Positions 46,378 to 58,300 of a stretch of DNA of 64,000 nt are shown piece after piece (the first letter of the stretch is position 1; each line of letters opens with the position of its first letter). This DNA is from Daldinia sp. FL1419 (Eukaryota; Ascomycota; Sordariomycetes; Xylariales; Hypoxylaceae). Both the position numbers and the translations under genes were made by a program. Under the pieces are notes generated by a model that was not told the origin of the DNA, did not search any database, and saw nothing but the letters and a program-made list of their open reading frames with translations. The stretch spans positions 1 through 64,000 of the forward strand of contig MU623341.1 of NCBI GenBank assembly GCA_025201765.1, in the 5' to 3' direction.

Positions 46378-47770
46378 CTACTTTCTAAGCACCGCGTCGT
46401 AGATGCTCAAGATACCGGTGACGACAGTACCGGTTAAGATGCCCCTGTAGCCGCCGTAAATAGCCGTGTTGATGCGCGCGATGGATGTCTCGTCTATCGA
46501 GCCGCCAAACGTGACGCCCTGGCCGTAGACCACGTAGGAAATCAAAGCCTTGGCGATGCTAAAGGTTAACGGGTCTATGATTGAGTCTGGTGTATGCGAG
46601 CGGCGACCAACACGACCGTGGTTAGAGTTGATTGTCAGATTGAAAAAGTAGCCGGCAATGCTAGGCAGGATAGCACTGGTGAAAGCCCAGAGAAGTGCAG
46701 GAGACCAGAAGGATGAGGTCAAGAGCAGGAACATGTCGGGGACGAAGACCGGGAAGTCCTTGGTGCCGAGGAATGTAATGGCGGGGACGGTGAATGCGTA
46801 TCGGTCGGCTAGGATTTCGGGGCGCAAGAAGTAGAGCTCAAACGCGGAGATGGCGAAGAGCACCGAAGTTATAGTTGACAGGCTTTCGCGCGTCGCGTGA
46901 GTAGCTTCTGTTATTCCTGACTCCTTGTATAGAGACACGACGTGCGTTTTAACAGCGACGGTGGAGCGGTCGACAGCCTCGGCAACATCTGCAGGGGTTG
47001 CAGGAAGAGTGATGCGGCCCGCAAGAGAGAGAGCACGGCCAGGGGTACGCGCAAGGGCGGTAGTAGCGTCTTCGGGTTCTTCATCAGTCCTAAGGGTTTG
47101 TGTTAGTGGACGGGTCGAAATATCCAAGACGGGAAGCGGATACGACCGTTGCGATCCGCGACGCGACTTACTCAGGAGTAATAGTCTCTTCAGCAGCTTT
47201 AGTAGTTCGTCGTCTAGAGACCTTTAGTCGCTCTGCGGTACTTTCAGGAGCATCCCTCTTGAAGGGAGAACCAGCAGTTCGGGCGCGACTGGAGTAGTAT
47301 CCGGCCAGTTTGGGGTCGGAAGAGAAGGAAGTCGAGTTTTCGGCTATGTACTCATCAAGCGCCATCTCGAGCTCAGGTTTCTTCAACGATTCGAAGCTAT
47401 TATTTGGTAAAGAAAATGTGTTAGCCATGCGATTCTTTGTCTCGGAGCCGGCGCGTGGGGCCGGTGAATGTTGTCTCATCGTCCCGCATTCCAGACGGGA
47501 CGGGAGATGGTGATGTAATAGTAATCAATGTCAATGCTGTTCTTTGGGTGTACCGACGCCGACGCCGATGCCGATGCCGAAGCCGAAGCAAGGACGAACT
47601 CTACGATGATGCAAAATGCGACAAACCTTCTAATATGGAATTGGGGAGGGAGTTGACTAGGCGGTGTTTTAAGAAGAAGATAATACGTACTCCCTAAGAC
47701 CTATGTGCTGAGCGAGCTCAGCCAAATCAGCCTTTCGCTGCCGCTGCAGCCAACTATTTGCGCCAGACAT
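46378..47770 (-). CDS. SAP-like N-terminal, multi-span membrane protein (fungal, function unknown)
   Basis: Three exons on the minus strand, 47770-47691, 47396-47172 and 47089-46378, all join in phase 2 and give 338 residues. The first splice completes a helix-turn-helix-like segment: LQRQRKADLAELAQHIGL, then RDFESLKKPELEMALDEYI. It resembles the SAP fold, a small DNA-binding motif, but is also seen in other fungal membrane proteins. A basic linker follows (VSRRRTTK). The C-terminal half has about three hydrophobic segments: TSVLFAISAFELYFL, VFVPDMFLLLTSSFWSPALLW joined to AFTSAILPSIAGYFF, and a weaker one near SIAKALISYVVYGQG. The pairing of a SAP-like head with membrane spans suggests a nuclear-envelope or ER protein. 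This is inference. Intron 1 is 294 bases, longer than its neighbours, and contains a GGCATC/GGCGTC repeat. Confidence 0.75.
47549..47590. repeat. CGACGC/CGATGC/CGAAGC microsatellite in an intron
   Basis: Tandem hexamers GCCGAC, GCCGAT and GCCGAA, two of each type in sequence, lie within intron 1 of the SAP-like gene. Confidence 0.6.
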
Positions 47771-49037
47771 TGTTGCGAGTCAAGTTGGCACTCCGCGGAG
47801 ATTGGTATGAATGTTGTCGCGCAGGATAGGCGATTAAGACGTAATGATTTTTTACAATAATTAATAGCTAGTGACCCCGTCACGCAACTTTGGGGAGGTC
47901 AGGTTGCTGATATTGAAGCTTGTAATGATAGTGATGATGATGCGCGATGATAATAGAGATAATCTGCGAGGGTGGCGCGTGTGTACGTAGCGTAAGCTTT
48001 TAAGTGTAATGCGGGAGTGATGCGGAGAGCTGGGAGGGCTGAAGAACGGGAAAGGTAGAAAAAGGTAAGGAAGGATTTCCCGCGGATGGTTGCACTTTTT
48101 GGAGGGGGGGTTGTTTATGTTTTCTTATTCCTGTCTTGAATTGTTGACGTGCAGGTGTTAAGGTGCAAGGTGTAAGGCGCAAGGTGCGGGAAGAGCGCCA
48201 GGTTTATGCTAATTAAGCTGTCACTTCTATCTTAAGAAATGGAACCTACCTGCTACTAACCTACCTGCCTGACTGACCTTGCTTTTGGGGTAGAGAGGGG
48301 TGACATGTATGTGTTTTTTTTTTTTAGGTACCTACCTAAGGTACCTAGTTAGTAATTACTTGGTCTGTTGGACTGTGCTAGGATCCGCCGGGGGATCCGC
48401 TAGGGCTCAGAACGAACCCCAGTATAGTTTAGCAATTTAGAGCTACTAAATACATGGTACGTCAGTAATAGGATAATCGGAATATCTACGCACAGTGCAC
48501 CGATTGGGAAAATCTAACGTCGTGATTTGTTGTGTCTAGGTGTCATCGTCCCATTTTACTCGTTTACTCCGTACTGTTGTGGATACTAAACACCTGAGTC
48601 AATGAAAAACGCGCTGCCACGTTCTAAAGAAGTCTGATTTTTTAACAAAAAATCGGGGACGTTGGACGTGTCAATGTCGTGTCCTCTTAACCATCATCTT
48701 AGTTACCTGTATAGGACCCGTACCTTGCAGGAAGACAATATGTGAGGGTAAGGGTTAAGATGCATGTTCACAGGTTCATGGGCCTTTTCGTCGTTGAATT
48801 CCTCGACACAATTCTTCTTCATGTTTCTTTGCTACCTCCTAACCAAGGTGTCTTAGAGCTAGGTATACATATGCTCAAAAAGAATTCTAACCTAGACGAT
48901 ATTGATATCGCTAATATACAGGTCACTTATACCATCTAACTAACCGGTTAGGTTAATGAGAATGCTCTCATATATCGTTGTAATATGTATGTCGAACAAT
49001 AACCCCCCCCCCCCCCCCCTTTTCCCACTTACATGCA
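47771..49037. other. Intergenic, upstream of the SAP-like gene
   Basis: No gene is seen. It contains an AGGTGCAAGGTGTAAGGCGCAAGGTGC repeat at 48161-48187, a T-run with GGTACCTACCTAAGGTACC at 48314-48344 and a 17-base C-run at 49003-49019 next to the P450 stop codon. Confidence 0.45.
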
Positions 49038-51097
49038 TCATGAATCGACCCAATTGACGAATCTCTCGTTACCTCTCCTCACTAACCTTACAGGGATATA
49101 CTTATCCCCATGCAGCTTCAATGTAATATAACTCCTTGCTCCTTTCACCGTTTCTCTTGATTTCTCTTGCGCTAGTTTGTATACGCTTGCCTTCTCATCC
49201 TGGCTCATCTTTGCGACCTTTTCATCGTTTGCCCACTCGTCTACTGCTAGCTCAATGCTATACTTTTGGAAGATAACCGCCAATGCCGATACTAGCTCGA
49301 CGATTGCTACGCGGCGGCCTAAACAGGCTCGTGCGCCATCCGAAAAAGGTATGAAGGAGCCCCGCGGCGGGCGGTATAACTGTGCGCTGGTATCCGATCC
49401 AGTGTAGCCGCCGAAGTCCTCCGTGTCTGCACCTTCAATCGCTGTGTTGCCGCTCTTTGTCGAGTCTGTTTGGAACCATCGCTCGGGTACGAAGTCATCG
49501 ACGTCCGTTTCAGCACCAGTGATCTTGCTTGGCTTAGTCGGCCAGTATCTCGGACTGCGTTGCGAGGCTGCAGTAACTACACCGATAGCTGCATCGCGGG
49601 GAAGCAAGTGTCCCACCCCGTCTATGGTGATAGATTGGTCTTGAGCCGGGGATACCATCTTTGGTATATCCACTACAGGTGGCAATAAACGAAGAGTCTC
49701 ATTGATAACGGCACCGACCATCGAGCCAAGTAGCGGGTTTAGACATGCCTCATAATCCCATGTGTCCGGGTTCGTGTTCCCTAAAATGTTATCAATGTCC
49801 CGCTGCAACCTCCTTTGCGAAGCCGGGCTAGAAGCTAGATAGGCCAGTGTAAAATGAAGAACGTTGGCTGTGGTCTCGTGTCCTGCCACAATATTCACAA
49901 AGGCATTGCCTATGATTTCCGAGTCAGTGAGTCGTGCAACCTGGGTTCCTTTTTTACTGGCTGATCCGTTGGTTGGTACATCCCCATAACTGGTGCGGAC
50001 GAGGGAGCCCATTATGTCGAGTCCTCGTTCCGCGTTGTTCCCTTTCTGTACATCCTCTATCTTTTCCTGCAAGAACTCATTCATGTAGCCCAAGAAATTT
50101 TCTTCTCCTTCTAGAGCTAATTTCGCGTGCTTGTTAGGAATAATTTTGAGTATCCATTTCGGAGCGATTAGGAGAAGGATGAGGTATTTCAGAGTACGGG
50201 CTAATGCTTCAACAAAGCTCAAAGTATGTCCTGGAGGAGGATCGTGAGTTCCGTACTTTGTTAGTCTCGGGTCAGCATCAGGGGGGAATTCCTGACCGGG
50301 CCAGAGGATCTTGAGGCCGAATCCGATGTTTGCAATGATGTTAAGCATGAGAGACGCCGTATCGTGCTCAAGTGTCTTGAATGTTTTGTTTCCCAAGCCG
50401 TCAGGACCGAGCCAAATGTTAATCAACCCTTGAGTCTGGCTGATACATTCCCTAAATACCAACGCGGCATTCCTCTCATTAAATGAAGCCGATGTGATCT
50501 TGCGATGCATACGCCAGGCAGCGCCTTCTAGCGTCACTACATTCTGGCCGTATTGCGCAAGGATGGCATAAGACTTTGTTGGCTTTGGAAAGGCCTCTCG
50601 CTTTGACGTTATTTGGTGAATGGCCTCTGCATTCTCTGTGAAGCATATGATTTTCCCTGGGGAGACGACCAAGAAGGTATCCCCAAGTTTATCGAATATC
50701 TTGTGATTGGTCACGTACTGCCAGTTTGGATTCAAGATACTGATTTTTATGCTGGTTAGATTGCTGAATAACCGGTGGGGGTTGTTTATACTCACGGCTC
50801 GATGTCTTCCCAATATTTACGTGGGAGAAGTTTGAATATACGGACCCAAAATTTATGAAATATTTGACCCAATCGGTTCCATGGGCTAATAGCTGTGATA
50901 AAGAGAGGTTAATATTGTGGACCAAGGCTATTAAAAAGCAAGACGTTGAAGAATAAGGGCCTGGCTAACTTACGGACAACAAAGTAAGGGAAACCGGACC
51001 GTTTAGCGGCGGCAATGTTAGCTCTGAGCCCCGATACGATATTAAATATAAAATATAAGACCGCTACGCCAGGTAGCAATAATATCGTCGAAAACAT
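49038..51097 (-). CDS. Cytochrome P450 monooxygenase
   Basis: Three exons on the minus strand, 51097-50974, 50892-50796 and 50751-49038, join in phase to 644 residues. The N-terminal helix MFSTILLLPGVAVLYFIF is a membrane anchor for the ER. Hallmarks are in the right order: the I-helix AGHETTANV (about residue 366), which binds and activates oxygen; ETLRLLP (ExxR, 425); PERW (FVPERWF); and the heme loop FIPFSDGARACLGRR with its Cys near residue 549. An insert rich in Asp/Thr/Gly lies between PERW and the heme loop. The C-terminus is longer than usual and charged (SQDEKASVYKLAQEKSRE). I cannot place the CYP family or substrate. No reductase or backbone synthase gene is adjacent. It reads divergently from the molybdate transporter, with 1.5 kb between them. 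Confidence 0.93.
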
Positions 51098-52627
51098 GGC
51101 GATAATTTACTAGCCTCAGCCAGTATTTCCGAGTGTAGTTCCCAAGATCATGCAGCTCGAACGTGCGTTTGTAATAGACGTTTTACGGCTTGTGGATCGA
51201 GCTTGGGAACGGGACCAACTATGCAAATACATGCACATGTACCTGAGGTATGTACTATAAAGTAATGGATACAAGATATTGTGTTTGTAACTGAATAAAA
51301 CTCGAATATTCACAAGGTTGAAAGAAAGGAAGTTGGTTAGTTAAACAAGGTCCATATAACCAAGGAAATAGAGAAGTTCACGCATGGAAGAAACAAATTG
51401 ACATGGAAGGCAAGAAAATATTTCGCGCGGTTTACTCAAATATTATACCTAGCACAAGCATCTAGATTTAGGGGGCAAAGTAATGGAGATACGCGATTGA
51501 TTGTTCGGGTCTAACGTTTCGGGACCCTGACATCCCGAGCGCTATTCCAAGATCCTTCCAACTACGATCTTCCCGTCCTACGGCCACTTCCCTGGTCGAT
51601 TTTCATGGAGGCTTGAGAAAACGGACTGGCTGTATTTTTGGTCTCATTATTAATAACCCTCACGCCGTTGGAACCCCGCAATCTCCCTTGTTTCAAGGTT
51701 TATGTGTTCGAAGTATTGCGGCATCCTACATAAATCAGATATACTTGATTCGGTTTCGTAGAAGCTAGCCTAACTTAGGTGGTTATGGAACTAATATAGA
51801 TGTGTAAATATTAGGTTATACGAGCTTGATTGATCGAATGAGCACCATTCGATTTTCAAGAAGGCATGTTGTGGCTAAATTCTGTCTTTGGTAGCGATGT
51901 AACGAGGTGTGGACGTTGAAAAGTCTTGAGTTGACAGCTATTTGCCAGATTTGGGATGTGACCCGTGAGAACTCTCAGCTCGTATCGTTACACTCATTCT
52001 AGAACTTTGCTTCGTTCGTTCGCCTTTTTACAAAAGCTACTCCGCATCGAGACTGGATCGTTGCGTCCATAATTCAAGTAGGTTGCCTAGGTATTGTACC
52101 TAACATAAGTAGGTACGTTGCCGAGGTTGAAAAGACGAAAGAAAATAGTTGATAGTCCTTTGTCCATTAGCTAGGTACCTAACATAGTGGGGAAATCCAT
52201 TTATTCTACTCACTGTTATCAAAGCTGCATAAGTGTAAGTGTATATAACTTATATTAATCCATAAGTAATTGTGTAGTTCGCGAGTAAAATTTAAAGTTA
52301 TTCCGACTACAAATCCCGTCAACTCTAATACATCTACCTATTTATAACCTCGTTCAACACACTGGAAGTGTATAAGGAATTACTTAAGGTATGACACGTC
52401 CGAAATATGCATGGATTTATTTGTAACTTCCAAAAAGCAAAATCACGGGGACCCATGTCTCGGGTAGGTCCGAAGAGGCTGTGGAGGTACAAGGTATCTC
52501 CGCGCTGACGTAGTTTGAGCTAAAACCTCTTCCATCTCTTAAATATTAATGCCTACAGCAAATGTCTATCTATATTTTGACATGATCTCGAAGTCACAAA
52601 TGCCAGTGGCCAAATTTGACCAAAACT
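51098..52627. other. Divergent intergenic, P450 and molybdate transporter promoters
   Basis: No gene is seen. GTACCT/AGGTAC words cluster at 52087-52183. Any regulatory sites cannot be told apart from background. Confidence 0.45.
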
Positions 52628-53935
52628 ATGACTTTTTTATCCAACATCAAGCGATTGCATCGCAATAATGTCGCAACTATGCGAAGCTCGCCACTCGCTG
52701 AGATATCGGGCGCTCTAGGTGATTTGGGTACTCTTCTGCCTCTGATGATCACACTCGCGGTTAACGGCTCGATTTCTTTATCTACGACACTCGTGTTTTC
52801 TGGCTTCTTCAATCTCGCTACCGGTGTCATATTCGGTATTCCTCTACCTGTACAACCTATGAAGGCTATCGCAGCAGCAGCTATAGCTTCTCGTGCCTCG
52901 GAGCGCGAAACTGTGGCGGCAGGTAGCGTGGTAGCTATTGTCGTGTTAGTTCTAAGCGTCACAGGTCTATTACACTGGGTTACACGTGTAATCCCTATTC
53001 CTGTAGTGAAGGGTATTCAATTTGGCGCAGGTCTCTCCCTAGTCATATCTGCTGGTAGTTCTTTACTTCAACCCTTCGTTCACAATTGGGCTTTCGCTCT
53101 CGACAACCTCGTTTGGTCATTCGCTGCCTTCTTGTTACTCGTACTTACCCAAAGGGCGTCTCGATTCCCATATGCTCTGATAATATTCATTACAGGCCTG
53201 ATTTTAGCCATAATATTTGTCGCTACGAGCTATCGCCACCTACCGCATTTTCACGTTTGGGACCCTTGGTTTGCGGTTCCGTGGTGGAGCGCTGATGCAA
53301 TTGGCATGGGAATTGCACAGCTACCGCTTACGACGCTGAATTCGATCATCGCTGCCAGCGCTCTCGCAGCCGACCTGTTACCCGATTTGCCCACACCTAG
53401 CGTTACTGCGCTCGGTATTAGCGTCGCCGGTATGAATCTCTTAGGGTGTTGGTTCGGTGCTATGCCCGTCTGCCACGGAGCCGGGGGACTCGCGGCACAG
53501 TACAGATTCGGTGCCCGTAGCGGTGCGAGCATCATTCTATTAGGCCTATTTAAGATGATCCTCGGCATTATCTTTGGCGAAACCTTATTAGATCTCCTCA
53601 AGGCCTTTCCGAGGAGCCTTCTTGGTATTATGGTCGTTGCTGCCGGCCTGGAACTGGCAAAGGTGGGCCAGAGTTTGAATCATGGTGCTTCGGATCTATG
53701 GGAGACGTCGGTAGATCATGGTCAGCCCAAGAAGCATAGAAACGTCTCAGATAGAGAAAGGTCGGAGAGATGGACCGTTATGCTCATGACCACAGCAGGT
53801 ATATTAGCTTTCAAGAATGATGCTATTGGCTTTGTAGCTGGGATGCTCTGCTATTGGGCCTATAAGTTTGCAGATTGGATAGAGGCGAGAAACAGTCGCC
53901 GGGCTGGTGAAAGGCGGCCGCTTCTACATGCTTGA
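52628..53935 (+). CDS. Molybdate transporter, MOT1 family
   Basis: MOT1-type carriers import molybdate for the molybdenum cofactor and are distant relatives of sulfate permeases. The single exon gives 435 residues from ATG 52628 (MTFLSNIKRLHRN). The family signatures are clear: AEISGALGDLGTLLPLMITLA at residues 24-44, GVIFGIPLPVQPMKAIAAAAIA at residues 73-94, GIQFGAGLSLV, PLTTLNSIIAAS in the second half, and MPVCHGAGGLAAQYRFGARSG, where the PVCHGAGG block is diagnostic. About ten to eleven hydrophobic helices are visible. No signal or targeting peptide is obvious. A charged cytosolic loop (HGQPKKHRNVSDRERSERW) precedes the last two helices. The family call is firm; the substrate is inferred from it. 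Confidence 0.93.
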   Translation: MTFLSNIKRLHRNNVATMRSSPLAEISGALGDLGTLLPLMITLAVNGSISLSTTLVFSGFFNLATGVIFGIPLPVQPMKAIAAAAIASRASERETVAAGSVVAIVVLVLSVTGLLHWVTRVIPIPVVKGIQFGAGLSLVISAGSSLLQPFVHNWAFALDNLVWSFAAFLLLVLTQRASRFPYALIIFITGLILAIIFVATSYRHLPHFHVWDPWFAVPWWSADAIGMGIAQLPLTTLNSIIAASALAADLLPDLPTPSVTALGISVAGMNLLGCWFGAMPVCHGAGGLAAQYRFGARSGASIILLGLFKMILGIIFGETLLDLLKAFPRSLLGIMVVAAGLELAKVGQSLNHGASDLWETSVDHGQPKKHRNVSDRERSERWTVMLMTTAGILAFKNDAIGFVAGMLCYWAYKFADWIEARNSRRAGERRPLLHA

Positions 53936-55398
53936 GGAATATGCTTGACTTATTGTTGAGAACGCAATGGCCTATCTGAACAGAAGATACGGCTCATTGA
54001 CGAGCTCATAATGGATCATTCTTTTACCCCCTTCCTTTTTCTGCAAGATTGTGATACAACATAAGATAGTTTCAAGTACCCTCGTACTAGAGATACTACT
54101 TTGTAGATGCTTCCCTATCCAAGTATCTTATGTCTATAGTTACGTACTTAATCTATAATAGTCATGATACCTAGGTACCTACTTTATACTATTGGGTCTT
54201 TGGTTTAGCAATGTCTCTTAACCTAACTGTTTTCCGGCCGTTTGAGCTCATGTAAATAGTAAAAGAAAGCTAAACGAGCATATGCACACCATATTAGATA
54301 CATACATTAGGTGCCTTAGGCGCATATGGAGGTAGGTTGGATACGCCGGGTGCCTACAGTATACATGTGTGCTTTCATGTTGTAACCCAGGAGGTAAAGT
54401 TTGTATAATATTACTAGTCTCATGTATAGTTCGAATCTAGCCACTTTCTGTTTGTAAAATAATGCGAACATGAAACTTAGTCTCGTGATTACTTGAAATT
54501 ACTTGAATTTGATCTCATCTTCCCAAGTACCTAGGCTAATGACCTAATGAGGTACTTTCAATTGACTCCAATTTGCTTTGAAGCCTGAACCACATGCTCA
54601 GATTGAGTACATATTGGGCATCTGCATTAGTTTCGTGTCAATTGACCAAGAATGGTGCAAGTCCGGGTACATTTGTCAATCCCTCGGAAAGCCGTCCGCG
54701 ATGATTGACGGGAAACTTTGTTATCATATCTATCTGTTACCTACCTCCACACCTGCATACCTAGGTACCTACTACAAGGTAGTGCCTAAGCAACATATGT
54801 GCATTATAGCAAGACTAACAAAACAAAAAAATTCTAGTAAAAGGAAGGGGAAAAAACCCCCCCAAAAAGACCCAAAAAACCGCAGTTGGCCATAGCGTCG
54901 AGGAGAAGCTGCAATGCTGCAATGCTACAGAAGCTACTAGCCCAAACAAAGTTAGAAGGATTTAAAGTACCTATTAGATTTCCCCTTAATGATCCAATCA
55001 TAGGTAGCCAACAAGCTGTACCCGAACCTGAAGAGAAAAGTGCCAGTACCTTTACAGATTAGTGAATATTAGTGGCTATTAGTGACCGTTAATGGCTGCA
55101 AAGGACCTTGGCGAGAAAATTGAATAAAAAAAAAGTTTGGCACTGTCAGACGACCTATGAGAGCCAGTAGGTACATGCCTAACCTTACCTCAAGTTAATA
55201 CCTACATGGAAGCATACGCTAAAAACCATTTGCCTTGTATATTTTTTTTACGTTGCGGGAAGGCGGTCACAACAATCCCGTTCCTTTCTACTGGCAGTAC
55301 ACCCACCTTTAACTCTCTCCATTATCAATTACCATTTCCCCAGCAAATCTACAAATTGGCATGCCATAGACGAAGGAGCTGTATTCAATTCAACAGCG
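53936..55398. other. Intergenic, upstream of the Fhl1-like gene
   Basis: No gene is seen. ACCTAGGT occurs at 54169-54176 and 54759-54766. An A/C-rich stretch lies at about 54816-54881 and a T-run at about 55242-55250. The pyrimidine-rich part at 55280-55350 is probably the 5' leader of the gene at 55399. Confidence 0.45.
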
Positions 55399-58300
55399 AT
55401 GACTTCGTCCATAGCTGCCGTGACCCATTCTGGTCATCAGCCAGTAGCACATGGCTCTCCGCCGCCAAGCGTGCCGCCCGCAGCCGATCCAGATCCCGCA
55501 TCTGCTGCACCTACTGCACCTACTGCACCTGTTACTACCTCCGATGCGAATGCGCCGATATCTTTTCCAGTTCAACAAGATAACTATCGCGAAGATGTTC
55601 AGGAGACACATTCAATGCCATCGCCACCTACCGTATCCCCCCTTTCTACTCCAGCAGCGACTCAAGTAAACATTGGTGATAATGACGATGTTCCCGATCT
55701 TTCTACCGGACCTCTACCAGCTACGAATGGAGCTCCCGAACTCTCCTCGGCCGTCCATTTAGCTTCTGCCAACCTAGGCATAGCCACAGATACCTTTCCC
55801 ATGAAACTTGATCCAACTCGAATCCCGGACAACACCCAACGATCGCGCAGCCAAGTGGAAGCCGTCGCGACTACCGACCCCGAACCTGCAGGCATGGACT
55901 ACTCGTCTCGGAATATCTCTTCCAACCTTAGACATACTCAGGGTACCGTCCAACCCAATGCCTATATGATGAATATCGCCCAGTCAAGTTCCACGCTTTT
56001 CCAGAATCAGGGGCCCTCTATTGTGGCTCCTTCTGAGGTCTCCTTACAGGCTTCGTTTACCCCCCAGGAAAGCGATGCCGTGACAACAAGCGGCGACCAC
56101 ACGTCAACTAGTGCCAGTCAAAAGTTAGAATCTTTCGCCAGGATAGAATTCGCCGACAGTGTCTTCCAGATGACCACTTATGCTGTCATCATCGGTCGCG
56201 ATCAACGAGCCATGGATCAAGCCAGGAGAGATGAAAAGAGAGAACTAAGTTACAGGCGCAAAGTGGAAGAGAATGCGAGGAATGGATTACCTCCCCCGAC
56301 ACCCCTCAATGTTGACCGTGGGAAGTTTAGTAAATCCTACGTGAGTGAAGAAGGTGGCATGCTAGGCCCTGAGTCGGATGGTGAAGATAATGTGCGACCC
56401 GTGAAAAAACGCCGCCCAAGTTCTGCGAATAGGTCCCATAATGGCGACGACGACGCTCAGAGTGATCATGTCAAATCCAATAGGCAATATGTTTCTCATA
56501 CCCCCGGGGCCGCCGCTGTAGATCTAGGCACCTTACAACCGTCGCCATCTCATATCCCCTTTGTTGGTATCCATTCTCCTGGGCCAGACATTGCAAGCAA
56601 GACTCGTGGTATATCGAGACAACATCTTAAGATCGAGTTTAATGAGAAAAAGGGTGTGTTCGAGGCTGTTGCATTGCATAAAAACGGCTTTTTTTGCGAT
56701 GATACGCATTACGGGCTAGATGACCCAGTGACCTTGAGGAGCGGGGATCGGCTTCAGATCAAGGATGTGGAATTCACGTTCATTCTTAATGGAGTTCAGC
56801 TGGGCAAGACGGGCGGCGAGGAATATCACGAGGAGGAGACATCAAGCAAGCGTATGTCAATTGGCGGCAAAGAGATGAGCTTCGACTTTGAACACTCTGA
56901 TCATGAAAACTTCCGAGACACAAGCGAAGAGCTGTCGGAGATTGAAAACATACCAACTCCCGTCGTGGGATCTGACGAAGGTGATGGAGAAGGAGAGGGA
57001 GGTGGCGAGGGTGAGGGTGAAAATGATGGAGAAGGCGAAGGCGAAGGCGAAGAAGGCGATGACCAAGGAATGACTGAACTACAATCTGATGAACTAGATG
57101 AGTCGCATCTTAGTATGCTCACCTCTACCGAAGTTCACGACATGTCTCAGTCTCAACTTATGAATCCCGATATCCCAAGGCGACGTGGTCCGGGACGACC
57201 GCCTAAGGATGGGATAATGTCGAAGAGAGAACGGCGGCTGCTTAAGAAGCAGATGCAAGAAACTTCTAAGAAGACGATTCCCCAAGAGCTACAGGGTCAG
57301 AACGAGAAGATTAAACGGCCAGTAGGGCGACCTAGGAAGAATCCCGCCCCTGAAGATGGGGAAAAGCCAGAGAAGAGAAAGTATAACAAACGAAGGCCAA
57401 GAGAAGAGGGCGAAGAAGGCTCTGATGCTGAGAGGCGGGCAAGAGAGAAGAAAGAGAAGAAGGTCCGGCCGAAATCGCCGCCTTTGGAGCTCCGAAAGGA
57501 AGACTTTACCGAAGAGCAGTTACAGAAACCGACTAAAAATTACGGTGTTTTAATTGACGAAGCTCTGACAAATGGGCCTCCAGATGGCCTAACTCTAAAA
57601 CAGATCTACAAGAGAATCATGTCGAAATATCCATGGTTCTACTTCTCCGCCGAGACTAAAGGATGGGAAAGTAGTGTTCGGCATAACTTAATCGGGAACG
57701 AAGCCTTTAAGAAAGCCGAGGGGACTGGACTATGGTCTCGTGTCCCCGGTGTTGAGCTCGATGCCGGAAAGAAACGCAAAGCAAGCTCGCCAGATCGACA
57801 GCTTGGATCAGCTCATCTTCACTCGCAGCTATCAGCGCAGTATTACCAAAATGGATCCTACTTGCCCTCTGGCAGCTACAATTACGGCCATAATGTATCA
57901 CATTATACCAACGACGCGAAGCAAATGTCAATGGGATATCATCCCGCTACAAGCCAACCCCCTCAATCGCTTTCAGTGCCATCTTCCCAGCCAGTCGTCC
58001 AGCCTATCTACTCTACGCAAACTCCCGCACCCGCACAGTTACCTCCCGGGTATCTCGCCAGACAATCCAATAATGCTCAGCAAAGTACTTACAGTTCGCC
58101 TTATGCAAAACCAGCCCCTCAACCCAATATTCCCGTCAAATCGGAGGCCCCTGCAGTTCAAAACCCTCATGCATTACCCGCAGCTCCAATACAACAACCT
58201 GTTGCACAACCCTCCTTACAACACCAGCCACCTCAAACACCAGGTATACCCGAAGGCACGGTCCGCCCGCACCTATCACCCGAAATTGAGAGGGCTATTG

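Noticed and set aside
49038..53935. Possible secondary-metabolite cluster (P450 plus transporter)
   Set aside because: The transporter is of the molybdate MOT1 family, and no polyketide, peptide or terpene synthase is nearby.
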